Shown: piece by piece, positions 1 through 14,800 of the stretch | Numbering within the stretch: the stretch's first letter is position 1 | How the letters are laid out: every line of letters starts with the position of its first letter | Assembly: GCF_905220415.1 (NCBI RefSeq) | Contig: NC_059539.1 | Location: forward strand, 5,828,001-5,892,000 | Direction of reading: 5' to 3' | DNA: 64,000 nt | From: Colias croceus | Lineage: Eukaryota; Arthropoda; Insecta; Lepidoptera; Pieridae | Translations under genes and position numbers: made by a program | Notes under the pieces: generated by a model | Told to the model about the DNA's origin: nothing | What the model saw: the letters and a program-made list of their open reading frames with translations, nothing else | The model's database searches: none

Positions 1-700
1 GCTCAAATAAATCAAAATGTGTATTTATTTATTTATTTAAATTCTTGATTGTACCCAATGGTTACAAAAGGCGTTTTTAACTATTTTGATTTCAATAATA
101 AGAATGAATCCATCTAATCTTGCAGTCCCCTTTAGTATAAAGTTCGGTTCTAAAGCGAAATTGTAAGCGTTATGGTATTTTTCGTGGGGTTCGAGACCTT
201 GTTTCTATTTGAAATCTATTGAAAATATAATAAAAATTTTCAAAATACTTATTTCGACGATATTATTCATTTTCTAGAGAAAGAAAAGAAGAAATAGAAA
301 CAGACTAAAGAAAACCTACAAAAATATTCGAAGAGGAAAAAGAAATACATAATAGATAATTTCGATGCTTTGTTACGATTAAATTTAAGCTTTAGGCTTA
401 TATTTTATTTAATGAATGATGGTATTCATGTCCATTAGCCTAAACATTATACATGAAATTTTTGATCTTTTACATCATTTTGACGCTTTAAGATGTGATA
501 TTATTATATTAATGATGGTTTAAGCATACAATTTTTTTCATGCGAGTTTTGTCTGTGCATGCCTGCAGATTAGCTGCATGCAAAGATAAGAACGCGTAAT
601 AGGTAGTATAAACAGCGTGCCATCCTGGAGATGCAGGTGATTCACAGCTGATGAGTGCAGGGTGTTGGCAGAAGTGTAAATGCTGTGGGCGAGAGGGGCG
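1..700. other. Non-coding upstream flank of CDA1
   Basis: This is AT-rich sequence with no supported exon on either strand. A short GC-rich stretch (about 685-760) leads into the CDA1 start. Nothing else is recognised. Confidence 0.6.
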
Positions 701-723
701 GGCGGGGCGCAGATTGAGGCCAC

Positions 724-730
724 TATTTAA
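724..730 (+). promoter_or_regulatory. TATA-like box of CDA1
   Basis: The sequence TATTTAA lies 40-46 bases before the ATG at 770 inside a GC-rich stretch. If transcription starts about 30 bases downstream, the 5' leader would be only about 15 bases. The assignment is positional only. Confidence 0.35.
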
Positions 731-769
731 CGGCCCGGCGGCCGCGCAGCGACCTGTTGTGATCCCGTC

Positions 770-3700
770 ATGGCGCGCTACGCCCGTGTCGCTACTTTGG
801 CCGCGTGTCTCTTGTTCGTCTGCGGTGAGTCCTAACCTTTATATTACGCATCCAGATCCCGTCTATTTCGCGACGTCACAGGTGGCGCTACGTCATAACC
901 CAACAACCGAAAGTAAATAGTGATTACGTCAACATCCAGTGCGGCACTTGAGTGAACAGTGAAGTTCTAAGTTATAACGTCGCGAGATAGACCCTGCCTT
1001 TATCGAGTTTTCATAAATTGCACTTAAACGTGATCTCCTTGCATCGAATAAGTTAAGAATGTAATCAACGTGCTGCAAGCCATTCAAGGACAACCTCAAG
1101 CGATACCATACTGACAACTATCGAACCTTATTATGCATGAGTGCCGGTATAAGTTGAACTTTTAAAATGGATTTGATAGCATACAAGAAGGCAATCATAT
1201 GTGTTATAATAATATGCAAATACATGTAATGATCGTTATTCAACACTCGGCACACTCTAATGTAATAAGGTCATGATAGGCTGTCATATAATACGATTTA
1301 TAACTTTTATTCAAATGAGGGTAGTAGAGCATAAAAAAGGCGGTAGCGTCGATTGCATACTTATATAATTCTTTAAGATACTATTAAGGTTTTATTACTA
1401 AAATAAAAATGTTTGGCATTCGTTTTAGCTGCGTATTGTAGGTACGAGAACTTTCACATTCGATGTATTGCGTTGCGGTTGCGCCGCTGACGTCACATTG
1501 TATAGTTCGTAGCTTGAAGGAGTAGGTATTGCATTGCCGAAGTAATCTTGCGCAGCACATAATATATTATCGTGAATACCGTTCATCTCACGATATGATA
1601 TTTATATGGTGAAAACAAGAAATAATGTTCTTTCGTTTCGTTGTCAAATTACCATAACCGGTAATTATTTACCATGTCCATAAATATGAAATCATCATCA
1701 ATCATCTTCATAGCAATGTTTACTCGAAGCATATACCTATTATATGTACATTTATGTTTTTCCATTTTTTATGTACGAATGAGTCCAATGAGTACTTAGA
1801 AGTACCTAAGTATAATTTTATTTAAACAAAACACTTAAAATCGCAAAAGACCAAGGGGTCAAGGTTATCACCGTCGCTAAACAGTATTAAAAAAGTTAAA
1901 ACGTGCCTTGCATCAATATAACATCGTATAATGACAAACTTGAATCGATTATTTTAAAAGTAGGTATATATTAACAGCGTTTTTATTAATATTTAGTAGA
2001 CTGACAGTACTAAATAGGCTTTAATGTCTGAACAACTCTTTTCTGAAGTTCAAAAGCCATATGTATAAGCAAAAACATACAGAGCTATGTATTTTAAGTT
2101 TATGAAAACTAAAAAAACATTAATTTGGTTTCTAAAAACAAAATCATGAAATATATTTTATAATCCAATTATATCAGGCACAAAATAATGTTCAAATACA
2201 TACATATTTTTTAAATTACATTCCAAATACTAAATCATAAACATAGGAACAAAGATGTTCAACGCATGAAATGTTAACTGAACCTTTAAGCCTGGCTAAG
2301 TCAAAGGTTATTTATTGCATGTATATTTATAGGGTGTATAAATTAAACAAATATTTACGTGTTATATAAATATGAAACTGATAACCTCATTGTGGTATTT
2401 ATCGTGAGAAGGTGTCGATTGCGCTCACGTCAGGTAGCCAACTTGCTATCATGTAATCGGTCATCGATACTTGCAGGCATGAACCTCTAGCATTTGTTGT
2501 GTATTGTTATTGTATTATGTCCATTAACTTACTTTAACTAGATGTGATACGATATCATATTATGTAGAAATTATTACTAGCAAATGTAAACTTTTGTCGT
2601 GGATATAAAAGCTTTGTCATTAAATGCTAATTATAATATTAAACATATTAATTAAATAGCAAATTAATGTAAATTTAACTATTACTCATACAAATTTTTT
2701 ATTCATAAACATGTTTAAACTTCTGCTACTTTATACCTATTAACCCAATAAATATAATTTAGCAATTAATTATTATTTAACAAATTGATATATTATTGTA
2801 AATGTCAACGTAGTCTGACCCCAAAATCCTGTATCATTAAACTATACTGCCAAATGGTGTAATCGCTGTCTAATTAAGTTTCTGAAGAATTATGAAAAAT
2901 TAGTTAATTTCTAATTAGGTACATTTAATAGAGTGATATTTTTGCAGCTATCCATGACAACATTTTAATTGTAAATATTATATTTATGTATAGATAAGAA
3001 ATACATATACATATATCTAAATTATCAAATTACTTTAATGTTTTACTGAGTCAATAATCGGGTCGGTAGTCGGTATACCTATTCAAGACAATGGTGAAAG
3101 CCCCAACAAAAAGTGTAACTGCACTTTTGCAATAAGTCTTGTTTTCTACTGACAGATTTAACAATAGTTTTTATTATTTCGTTCGCTATTACTATTCGAC
3201 TAAACTTTCAATAACTATCCATCTATTTACTGTGTCAAACGTCGTTTAATTCTTTTTATAAATTTAAAGTAAATAAAAAAATGGTTAAATTAAATCGGAT
3301 GAGATGCTAGGTGGTATAAAATATTGAAGTTGTATTTACACATATCTGTGAATATTGTATCATGAATATTTAATTGTTTTACAATCCTCAAAATGCATTC
3401 TATTTATAACTGTTAATGAAATGGTAAGGAATTTGGTGTTTGAACTTTCTTAGAACAATCGGGCTTACGCATAAATAACAAATTCCCGTTATCAATATAG
3501 GAATAGCATTTATACAAGGCAAGCATGGGTGGTACATATTGATGAGATTGATCGGTATGCAGGCGGCGCGCGGCCGACCCTCGCGCATTTCTATATGTTC
3601 AACTACCTCGCCACTCACCAGCCTAGACAATTATTATTTATTTACTTATACATTATTTGTCCAACGATATTCATCGTGATTTATTTACCAGAGGTCAATG

Positions 3701-6700
3701 ATCATTTGAGTTCTCTGGTTATACTATATTTATATTTAATAAATATTTTCAGTACTGTATACTTTACTATCGTCCATAAAATTAAAATATATGTGACGAG
3801 TATTCATAATTATATCTATTATTTTTAGAGAAAAACAAAAATTTTTGCGGTAGTTAGTCGTTAATATTCCTCTGCATATAAAAGACATCAACTCGCTGCG
3901 TTGACTTAAACTAATGATGATTAATACCAAATAGATAACGACCTATGAAAGTTACGTACTTTGTACATAATATAAATGAATACATTTAGGGTTAAATGTG
4001 TCGTGAGATCAAGTCCATGTAACATATTGCCACCCAAACACGTGGTAGATCCGGGTCAAAGAGGACAAGTTTCTTATTTATCGTTCCGGTGACAACTATT
4101 TTTTATTGCGGCATGTTTTATTCATCGCGATGCCTAAACTGACTAATTAACCTTCCAAAGTATTCTATGTAATGCGTTATTTTGATAAAAGATCAAAATC
4201 ATACACTTCAATCTGATAAACAACATTATTATTTTATAAGGACAAGTTATGTATTCAATTTCGAGACCTAAATAACCAATGTTATGAAATTCCTAAGAAC
4301 TCGTTTTATCTGTTTTAGGTATTGTATTAATGTAGTTAATTTGAATTCGCTAAGAGATAAACATTAATATTAATTATATTAAACAAGTCTTATTAAAAAC
4401 ATATTATGGAGGATTATATTGCATGCGGAAATACTAGGTATATGTACTTAACATTGTAAAACGGTCCACATTACGGACACAACAAAAACATTTCCTGCTT
4501 TTCTTTCTTTTATTACAGTCACTATAACCTACCTTCAATAAACAGGAAATAAAATTAAAAATCCTAGTCATATGCTTCAGAATGTACTGAATTTTAAAAT
4601 AGTACTTCTTCTCTGCTACGTGAATATAAGAACACTTAAAAAGGTCAATTATTTAATAATAATTAGAAATCGTATGTATGAGCAATGTTTTGCAATAGGA
4701 TTTCCGAAAGTCGGGCAGTAACAATATATCGATAAGAGGACAATGATATAAGATTGCGCGTGAGGCGGTGTGGCGCGGGCGGTGTGGCCCCGCAGGCCGC
4801 GGGCCCGCGCTCCGGCCGCGGCCAACAAGGCTGCCTCTCACAACTCGACCATTAGATTAGATAATATCGCGATGCCTTCGTTTCCTCATGTTACGTTGTT
4901 TGCGTTCACGCATAAATTTCGCATCAATTTCTGATAACTATTTCATAAGTGTGTCGCACTCTTAATAAATGTTACTGACAAACATCTCATCGTCTATCAA
5001 TATCGATATCGATAAAACTAGAGATATTAGGTATTTTTGAAACCCATAATAAAAACAATTTTTAAATTATAATATATTGCTATCATTATTTTTATTTCTT
5101 GATCTTAACCAATTCGTAACACTTTTAGCAAATAAACCGATTTATATTAAGATTTCCTGAATTCATTATTATAATAATCGGCGGTCAAGGAAATCCACTA
5201 TTCCGTGACCTTTCCGAATTATAATAATTTCGACAACCTCTACAAAGCATCAAATACCATGCATAATTTGATATAGACAGAACTTAGAAAGAGTCGTCCT
5301 TGTCGCTTGCTTAAGCGCTGACATTTCAAACAGTCAAATGTCACGTGCGCTCACCCCACCTTTGACATTTATATATCCAAGTGACATTTTACATCTAATG
5401 ATAAAAAACCCGTAACCCAAGAACAACAATTTGTCGACATGAGGAGGTATAGGTTTCCGTAGTAACTAGTAGTAGTATTTCGAGTTACAATGTTTTCATA
5501 ATTGATTTCTTTCTATAGAGGGTGTCTATGGACACCGTTGGCGGCGACAAGCAGATGACGGAGCCAAGAAAGAGGAAAGCCTGGAGCAAGAACTATGCAA
5601 GGACAAGGACGCTGGCGAATGGTTCCGCCTGGTCACCGGCGAGGGCGACAACTGTCGCGACGTCATCCAGTGCACTGCCTCGGTCAGTGCAATAGGCAAT
5701 TACTACTTTTACACACGCACTTTTCATGATTATAATATGAGTATATCGGAATCAATGTCAGATTTACTTTGTCCATAAACGTATTTGGTCTCGACGGAAG
5801 CTTTTTAATCTTAATAATTACACAATTAATGATATTAATATTTATATAATATACTAGCGGTTCGCCCCGGCTTCGCCCGTGGTACATGTTTACGTTTTCT
5901 CTACATAAGATCTATCCTCGTACTTCAAGAAATATAATAAAAAAAGAATTATCAAAATCGGTTCAGTCGTTTTCGAGTTATGCGCTTACCAACACATTTT
6001 GCGATTCATTTTTATATAATTACATACAATAAATCTCACTAAATATTGCAAATAAAACAAATATTCATACTTTATCACTTTAACAGGGTATACAAGCAAT
6101 CCGTTGTCCAGCCGGTCTATTCTTCGACATCGAAAAGCAAACATGTGACTGGAAGGACGCTGTTAAGAACTGTAAACTAAAGAACAAAGAAAGAAAAGTC
6201 AAACCTCTGCTCTATACTGAGGAGCCACTTTGCCAAGACGGGTTCCTAGCCTGCGGAGACTCTAACTGTATTGAACGTGGTCTCTTCTGTAACGGAGAGA
6301 AAGATTGTGCCGATGGCTCTGATGAAAATTCATGCGGTAAGTTACAGCAAAAATATTGTAAAATATATTTTTTCCATTTATAGAACAAAAATGTGACCAT
6401 AACATGAATTATAAAATATTCTTGCCTGCAAGGCGCGACGAGCGACGACTCTGAAATGCCAATCACTTGGCCTAAAAAAACATCTCAATGCTATGTTGTA
6501 ATATACTGTAAGCAAATAGTGATTTGTCTTTTCAATATTTTATTTTTTATATAATTAAAAAATGTATTTTATCTTAGATTTCCTAAAGTTTTAGTTTTCA
6601 GTAGTTTCAATTATTCGTGTTTATCGTAATTGTAAATACCATACCATTATCTGATCGTCGTGTTATTCGAAATCAGTTTGAAGTGACTCTATGAATAACA

Positions 6701-8664
6701 ATGAAGTTATCAGCATGAAATAAATTAAATTTGCTACGTGCAGCTTGAAATAGAATGTTGTTAAATAAAGTTCATGTACAGTGTACACTACTAGATTTTT
6801 TATTTTGTTTTTCATAGCAAAGCAAAATTTTTCTCTTGGTTGCGAAAATCCAGTGAACTTTACAGTTAAGTAGGTATGCAACCAAGTAAACCGGTAATAT
6901 TGTGCAATCAAATGAATTATAATTGAATGTGCCAACGTGTTACCTATATTGTATACAAACATATTATATTTATTTTAGCGCTGGAAATTTGGAAATTATG
7001 CTTAATTCTATATCTATTTACATACTCTACGGTATAAAGTGAAATCCAACTAACCGTCGGTTAAGTTGAGCCGAAAGAATTGATCGGGCGAAAGTACCCA
7101 TACAGGTTTCAATACTTGTGTCAAGACATGTACTTCGAAGGAGTGGCTCGAGAATCATATAGGCAGATATTTTAACAATAAATTATTCAACCTATCGATT
7201 TGGTCTTTAGCTTTACATTTAAGATTGTATTTTGTTGTAGATAACGACAACGACCCCAACAGGGCGCCTCCATGTGACACGTCCCAGTGTGTGTTGCCAG
7301 ACTGCTTCTGTTCTGAAGATGGAACAGTGATTCCTGGCGATTTGCCAGCCAGAGATGTCCCACAGATGATCACTATCACTTTTGATGATGCTATTAATAA
7401 CAACAATATCGAACTGTACAAAGAAATATTTAACGGAAAACGCAAGAATCCAAATGGTTGCGATATCAAGGCTACATTCTTTGTCTCACACAAGTACACA
7501 AACTACTCGGGCGTGCAAGAAACCCACAGAAAGGGACACGAAATTGCAGTTCACTCAATTACGTAAGTTTCAATAATTCTTTATAATTTCTACTTTAAAA
7601 TCTTGGGTATTTTAATATGACAGAAGTTTTCATAAGTATTATTTTCTGCTCATTTTCATCATTAGTATTAGTTAAAATTAACGCAATTTAAAAAATTCAT
7701 AATACTAAAAGTAAAAAGTTTTTATAATTTAGTTTAAAACCATTAAAATGCCTTAAGTCTCTGTTGCCTCCTCTGATATAAAAAAGTATTTCTAATGTCT
7801 CGACAATATGTATTAAATATGGTAAATTTCTACAGTCACAACGATGATGAACAATTCTGGAGCAACGCTACTGTAGACGACTGGGGCAGAGAAATGGCTG
7901 GCATGAGAGTCATCATCGAGAAGTTCGCCAATATCACAGATAACAGCGTGGTCGGAGTCCGTGCTCCATACCTCCGTGTCGGTGGAAACAACCAGTTCAC
8001 TATGATGGAAGAGCAAGCCTTTTTGTATGACAGCACAATTACCGCTCCTCTCTCCAACCCACCCCTATGGCCTTACACAATGTACTTCCGTATGCCTCAT
8101 CGCTGCCACGGTAACCTTCAAAGTTGCCCAACAAGAAGTCATGCTGTCTGGGAAATGGTTATGAACGAACTCGACAGACGTGAAGATCCTTCAAACGACG
8201 AATACTTGCCTGGTTGCGCTATGGTTGACTCTTGCTCAAATATTTTGTCTGGAGATCAATTCTACAACTTCCTTAACCACAATTTCGATCGACACTACGA
8301 TCAAAACAGGGCTCCTCTCGGTCTTTACTTCCACGCCGCTTGGTTGAGAAACAATCCTGAATACTTAGAAGCTTTCCTATACTGGATTGACGAAATTCTT
8401 TCAACGCATAACGATGTATACTTCGTAACCATGACACAAGTTATTCAATGGGTCCAAAATCCACGTACCATTTCTGAAGCTAAGAACTTCGAACCTTGGA
8501 GGGAAAAGTGCTCAGTCGAAGGACCTCCAGCCTGTTGGGTTCCACACTCTTGCAAACTTACATCTAAGGAGGTTCCCGGGGAAACGATCAACCTTCAAAC
8601 TTGCTTGAGGTGTCCCGTCAATTACCCATGGTTGAACGACCCATCGGGTGATGGTCGTTACTGA
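770..8664 (+). CDS. CDA1: Chitin deacetylase 1 (serpentine-type, group I)
   Basis: Five exons join in phase: 770-824, 5519-5682, 6087-6336, 7241-7562 and 7836-8664, giving 539 aa, the usual group I size. The order is signal peptide (about residues 1-19), a six-cysteine peritrophin-A chitin-binding domain (Cys45 to Cys102), an LDL-receptor class A module (about 121-156, ending DGSDENSC) and a polysaccharide deacetylase domain. The catalytic signature is intact: TFDD (Asp205 as base, Asp206 as metal ligand), HSITH (His261 and His265), RAPYL, and a late FHAAW. Such secreted enzymes remove acetyl groups from chitin in cuticle and tracheal lumen. The start is the first ATG before a hydrophobic leader, with a consensus donor at 825. 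Intron 1 is 4.7 kb. CDA2 lies 7 kb downstream on the same strand, the same pairing as serp and verm of Drosophila. The family call is firm; the serp identity rests on comparison with CDA2. Confidence 0.95.
825..5518 (+). other. CDA1 intron 1
   Basis: This large first intron has a GTGAGT donor and a TTTCTATAG acceptor. It contains no supported coding exon. Two compact GC-rich islands (about 3560-3600 and 4755-4830) stand out from the AT-rich surroundings. Large first introns of developmentally timed cuticle genes often carry enhancers, but nothing here proves that. Confidence 0.6.
5854..6022 (-). mobile_element. Non-autonomous Helitron in CDA1 intron 2
   Basis: Read on the minus strand, the element starts near TAATTATATAAAAATG and ends with a GC-rich segment followed by CTAG and a T. 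It is the same family as the two tandem copies at 51328-51665, sharing the segments around GGTTCAGTCG/CGGCTGAACCG and TACGAGGA. It carries no coding sequence. The CTAG 3' terminus fits Helitrons; the 5' end is less sharp. Confidence 0.65.
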
Positions 8665-8820
8665 AAGAGATCTCGCGCCATAGGAGGTGCAAATTAGTCG
8701 ATATATTAAATTACAATTGACGAATTGCACGGACATCATATTTGAGGTCTTACGTTCGAAATGTCAATTTTGTTATCAGGGTCGAATTGAACTTTAGAAA
8801 CTTTGAATATGTGTCCTTGT

Positions 8821-8826
8821 AATAAA
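8821..8826 (+). terminator. Polyadenylation signal of CDA1
   Basis: A canonical AATAAA lies about 157 bases after the stop codon. A GT-rich stretch follows within a few tens of bases. Confidence 0.6.
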
Positions 8827-8844
8827 AATGTACCGGGTCAAAAT

Positions 8845-11800
8845 CCCGCTTGTAGTCTAAGTACCTACCTAAATGTATGTAATATAGATTCACATGGATA
8901 TTTAATAGGTCTGTTTAATACTTTATGTGATTTTTCTACTTTAAGTCTGTTGGATAAAATTTAAAATACAAAATACTATAAAAATACACTGCATTTTATT
9001 TAAAAATCTAATCCATCCTATCAAGATAAGAAATATGCCCCAATTTATGCAACACGTTTGTTATGCACTATGTAACAAGCAGATAAAACAATACTCTCAC
9101 GACTCGTGGGTATATTGTGCAAGAAATAAAAAGTGCTTAAGATGCGCTGAGAATGTTTGCACACGTAACAACTACACCTAATTAATTAAAGCACATTTTT
9201 ACAAATCTCCCCTTCTATTGACTATACGTCATATAACAATATATGTATAACTACATAATTGAAAGAAAGTATATATAAAATAATAATAATCGAACTAGGG
9301 AACATCGGTAGAAAAGAGAAGGTTTAAAACGCTATTATGAGTAATAATATTTGTTACCTTAACATATTATAAGCACCTATTAACTTTAAATCGACAATAT
9401 GGGCAACGATAAAGATAATTAGGTATAACATTTTACATTAGATTAAAAAAATACATAATAATATAATTTGAATTAATAATACTATTTGAATTATTTCTTT
9501 CATCGCATGATCAATGAAAATACATCCTGATTTTAATTAAAAACAACTATTTTAATGCTATCTAGTTATTCGACACAAACATTTGTAACCGAATGACTGA
9601 ATGAAATTTCTAATAGGGCGACATATACAATAACTGGCCTTCAAGAGTGAAAAAAAATATTCTAGTAACACTTCCCGTATTGCTATTACTCTTTGAAGTA
9701 CGAACAGTCATCGAATGATCGAAAGAAACACAGTTTCGCGGTTATAATTGTATGTATTAATGCCTGGGAATAAGTAGCACTCAAAATTACGTTATATTTT
9801 TTGTTCTTAAAGTATTGTGCGACACTAGGCTAGCTAATTAAAAGATTTCATTACACTATGTCTTTCGTTGTTTTGTTCTACAATTGCAATACGAACATTC
9901 ATCGAATTCTTAAAAATATAAGCATACAGGAAAGGAAATACGACCTTTCAAAGGATTTACTGTTGTTGGAGTTTTTGCTGGTTTCTTGAACAAAACATTA
10001 ATTATGTCTAGGTAGTTGAGGTTAATGTGTCAAGGTTTTTATTTTGCGAACTTTAACAGCTAATTTTATACATACGTAGTATATTTATTACACTAATATT
10101 CAAGCATAACTATAGTCACTTTTATTGCATATAATTTATATGTTTTTTCTATTGTCGCCGCAATATTTTATTACAGGTTACATTTTTTTATATTGTATTT
10201 TTTATTTTATATGTAAAATACTATATTTAGACTATTTTTCTATAAATCGACACTGGCCACCAGGGCCGCATTCAATTAGTATTTTACAGCCAAAGCTCAT
10301 TTATTTCTTAAGTGGAATCAGTATAGAATATAGAAAAAACGGAAATTATCCGATTATTTATCTAAAACAAAATATCTATTGCTTCTAATTTCTAGGACGT
10401 CCCTTTTGTGTATTAAACAACATAGGTTAGGTATAGATAATTTGCTTAATAATTCAGTTTCGTGATGATTGAAATTTGAACATTGTATTTTTAATGAATA
10501 TGTCAAGAAGAATGATGAAGGCAAAAAACTTTTCAAGCGGAGGTTATTGCCCATTACATACAATGAATACCTAATGTTTTGGGGATAAGCCTGCTTAAAT
10601 TTATTAAAAGAAAAAAAACATTAAATATGTTTTATTAAGAAATGATCACATGCTTATAAAGAAAAATATTGCAAAAGTGTTTCAACACACTCCTATCAGT
10701 TAATTTATCCCTGAGAATAAGTCATTCAAAAAGTATAGCATTGACACATCATAGTGGTATGATATACGCAACGATGACAAGACAATAGGCGCGGGGCGCC
10801 AACACGACCCTCCCTCATCTCACGCTGTAGTAGGTGGCAAGTTGCACATCATCGATTTTAGTTTGGTCGTATATCGTCACCGCAGTACAATAAAACTTTC
10901 CATTTCATTTTGCAATAGTCTGTGTAAATTGAAGCCAAAAAAAGGATAATGTAAATCAGCTGTATTGTTAGCGACATGCATCAAAACAAATAGAGAGTTG
11001 GTATTTTTCTATCATTGATAAGTACTGAATATAATAGCTTGGAGAAGCGCAATTCAGTCTGCGTTAGTGAAAGCAGTGAAAGTCAACCAGTATGTACACA
11101 ACCGCAATGTTATTTATTTCTATCAAGCATTGCAAATAAAAATAACATCCTTTTGCATAATCACAAATATAATGTCAGTGTTAAGTGAAACTGTACTTAA
11201 ATATAATAGAATGCAGTTTTGAATCAACTGAAATATTACTCATAATTCCTTGTAGTCTCTGCATGATTCACATTGTAATAATAGGTTAAACCTTCAGTTA
11301 AACTGGAAATAAACCGGCATTAGTAATGTATCTAGCGAAATTTAAAAGTAAAGGTTGAATATTGAAATAATCTGAGATACCAACTCTCATAGGAGGCTGA
11401 TGATTATCACTTGACATATTGATTACTTTATAATAAAAACAAAACATTATTTGTTATTCTTTCTCCCATCATACTAAAAAAGTCGATAAAATTCGTGATG
11501 AGAATTTTGAATGGAATTGTAATAATATCATAATTTTGATCCCAGTTTGGCCGGTGAAGGTATAAGCTGAAATAATGTAAATATGTAAGTACTAAGTACC
11601 AAAATAACAAAATACTTTTATATTAATAGAAAACTTAATTCGTATTAATGAAGATGGATCAATATATTTAAAATTAAAATTTTCCTTGTCGAAACTAAAT
11701 TCGTGGAAACGTGTTCACTTAGCTTTAAAAATGATTCCAGCACCTCTTGTAACTTTTCGCAATACCTCTTCGAAACAAGGCCGTAAAATTATAAAATGGC

Positions 11801-14800
11801 ATAAATTATCATGTAAATATACACTAGTATATAAAGATTATTAAAACTTAATAATCAATTAATATACTGTTGTTATTCTCATATTGATTTAAGCAGTAGA
11901 ATAATCACCCAATTTTAATTTTGCCAATATTTGTCTTTGCCTCTTTATTATAAATTATCATATGGAACATATAGTTTTAGGCACTTAAAACATTTTTTAT
12001 GGAATATTTAATAGTTATTTATGTATTTTATTATTGTTGCTCACATCCATACTGGTTGGCCTCATTAATATAATACAGCTACTTGGAATTAGCTAAGGTA
12101 CCCAAGCTCGGCTATACCTACAGTGAGGTAGACATAGGTATGCATGCATTGTCGCAAGTGAAAGGAAATATCTTGAAGGATCCTTGACTCTTGCGCGCCT
12201 ACTCGCCGCCGCCCGTGTCGTCGTCACAAGCTTAGCTGTGATGTTGTGGTACTGTGCGCATCTTAATTATTTCATTATTCTCTTATGCTCATGCGCAATA
12301 TATATTTTATTTTATATGTCTACATATGAATTTTGTTTCCTATAGATTCCATAATAATACGTAGTGACTCACTATACCTATACACGACTCAATAACAACT
12401 CCAGAATCACTGTTTGAACTTGAACATATTTTTCCGTTGCATTAATTAAAAAATAATATTTGTTGTGTCTAGTTTTTCTTGTCTTAGCACTGTTCATACA
12501 AATCATAATCTAAATATAATTTGAACAGTGTAAAGATTAACAAAAGATCTCTCTTCCGGATAGATACCTACCTATTAATATTAGCAATTAGCATACACTA
12601 ATGATAGTCTAGTTTTGCTTTAATTTCCGCCTTAGGATATGTGCAATTCCTGATCTATCCACATCTGTTACCGTATTAAGAATATTTGATTTCCTGTACA
12701 CTTGAGCATTCAATTAATTTTTTCAAAACAATGTATCCTTACAGCGTGTTCGATCAAATTAGTTGTTTCTTTTTGTAATCGAATGGTTAACACTTTCACG
12801 CGATGTGCCATTTTGTTACGTAACATTTCCGAATACTTAACATTTAAACTATTGGTTGCTAGATTCTTATGCAGTTGTTACGTGCATACATATGACCTGG
12901 ATAGCTGACCTACATCTAACATGAGACTAAAATAATATTTTTCAAGTGGGTGTTGTTTAATCTCACTTTTAAAAATATACCAAACAAGCGACTTATCTAT
13001 TAATCTATTCATCATTTAACATATTCGCGTGACCTTTGACGACACAGTAGGGGACTGATTAATTAAATATTTTATAACAAGGTGCTACTTAAGTCATTTT
13101 AGTAAAGCCCACATATTTTAATACTGATTTCTCATTAGTAAAATCTATTTGAAAAATAGATCTAACTTGTTTTAAATACCAGTGATTCTATTACCTATAA
13201 CATGAATTATGGAATATAATTAAAATACATTATGTTAAAAAATATCTACTAATATCTGTATTGTTAGTGCATACAAATTTATAATAAGTACTAACTATTA
13301 TAAATTTGCCCAATAGTAAAATTTCATTGCGAGTTTAATTGGTCTATTTATAAAATACTTAATGATAGCAAAATTAATGTATGCATACGGAATATGATGT
13401 ATTGATGACATAATAATAGTATTGATGACATAATAACATAATAATATATCATTTCTAGATTTAATTTTATTGCGTATTTTAATTTTAATTGTTATTTCTA
13501 TTTAATTTTGGGTCTTTGTTACTCTGAAATAAAGAATTTATTATTATATTATTATAATTTATATAAATATCCCTGTTGGTATTTTATTATATTTATATTA
13601 TTTTTTTAAAATCACTTGCAGGCCTTGCAGCCAATTCTGATACAACATTAGGGTTAAAATTTTACATACTTGAATTTAATTTTTTATTTATATTTTCGAC
13701 TATCATATAAATATGTTTAGATATTTAAAACATAAAGCGCAAAATATTATTATTTAAAATTATTATTATTTAAAATTAACTCGAATTGAAAATGTTATTA
13801 AACTTACACATACCTACCTTACACATTACACATAGGTACCTTAAACGCGTTGATGTCTAATACAGGTGCCGACTATCGATCGATACGTCAATACTAGCTA
13901 TCTATTGAAAATGTTGTTATTTTGTATGCATTTGTTATTGTATTTAAATATACCTTTTAAATTCATGCAATTCTTGTGTATTTACATGTTATATATTGTT
14001 TTACATGTCCTCTAAAAGTGCATACATATACTTAAATCTAACGTTCAGTGCAACACAAAATCAACTCATTTTATCAACTTTCTGCGAGTGCCAAAAAGCA
14101 AATAGTAGATTTAACATATTCGTGTTAAGTGCCACTCTAGACATTTGTCTGTTTTCACTGCTTAACTACAGAGTATTATTGAACCTTTCTCTAGTGATGT
14201 GCACAGTTTAACAATAACACCAACATATTAAGATTTAAAGGTTCATCAGAAGAGTTGCAAGTAGCGTTAATTTTGGTTTTTGATTAAAATATCATAGGGT
14301 CAAACATCGGGTCGTGTCGGCGGCGCGCGGCGGTGCCACGCAGAGAGCGCACCGGCCCCGACCCGCTCGTCTCGTGCCGTGGGCCTCGGTACTCACGTTA
14401 CATAACTTGATCCACCCGGATATTGCCGCAAGGCCACATATCTCGCTAAACTTTGATGCATTCGACCCGATAAACATGCAATTAAAATTAAAGTATTCAT
14501 TTAACATGAAGCCCGTGTGTACTTCGAACGGGTATCTAATCTACCTGCTCGTAACCGCAATAATGAAGGATAAAGACTTTGATCGATTGTGGTCATAACA
14601 AGCAATCGGAGATTGTTAAAGCTATACATGCCTATTCGATAATACCTTTATACATGGTACAAACATTTTCTTCATATTCTTATGTTTAGATTTACACATT
14701 TATTTAGTACACGATGAATTTATTTACTTTTATCCATTTAAAGAACTTGGGTTAGACGGAGGTATTGTGAATTGTAAATAAAGCATTAATTTTTTACTAC

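Noticed and set aside
14314..14598. A 94-codon open frame starting in a GC-rich island
   Set aside because: It has no domain, no signal peptide and no splice context, and its frame passes from GC-rich into ordinary AT-rich sequence.
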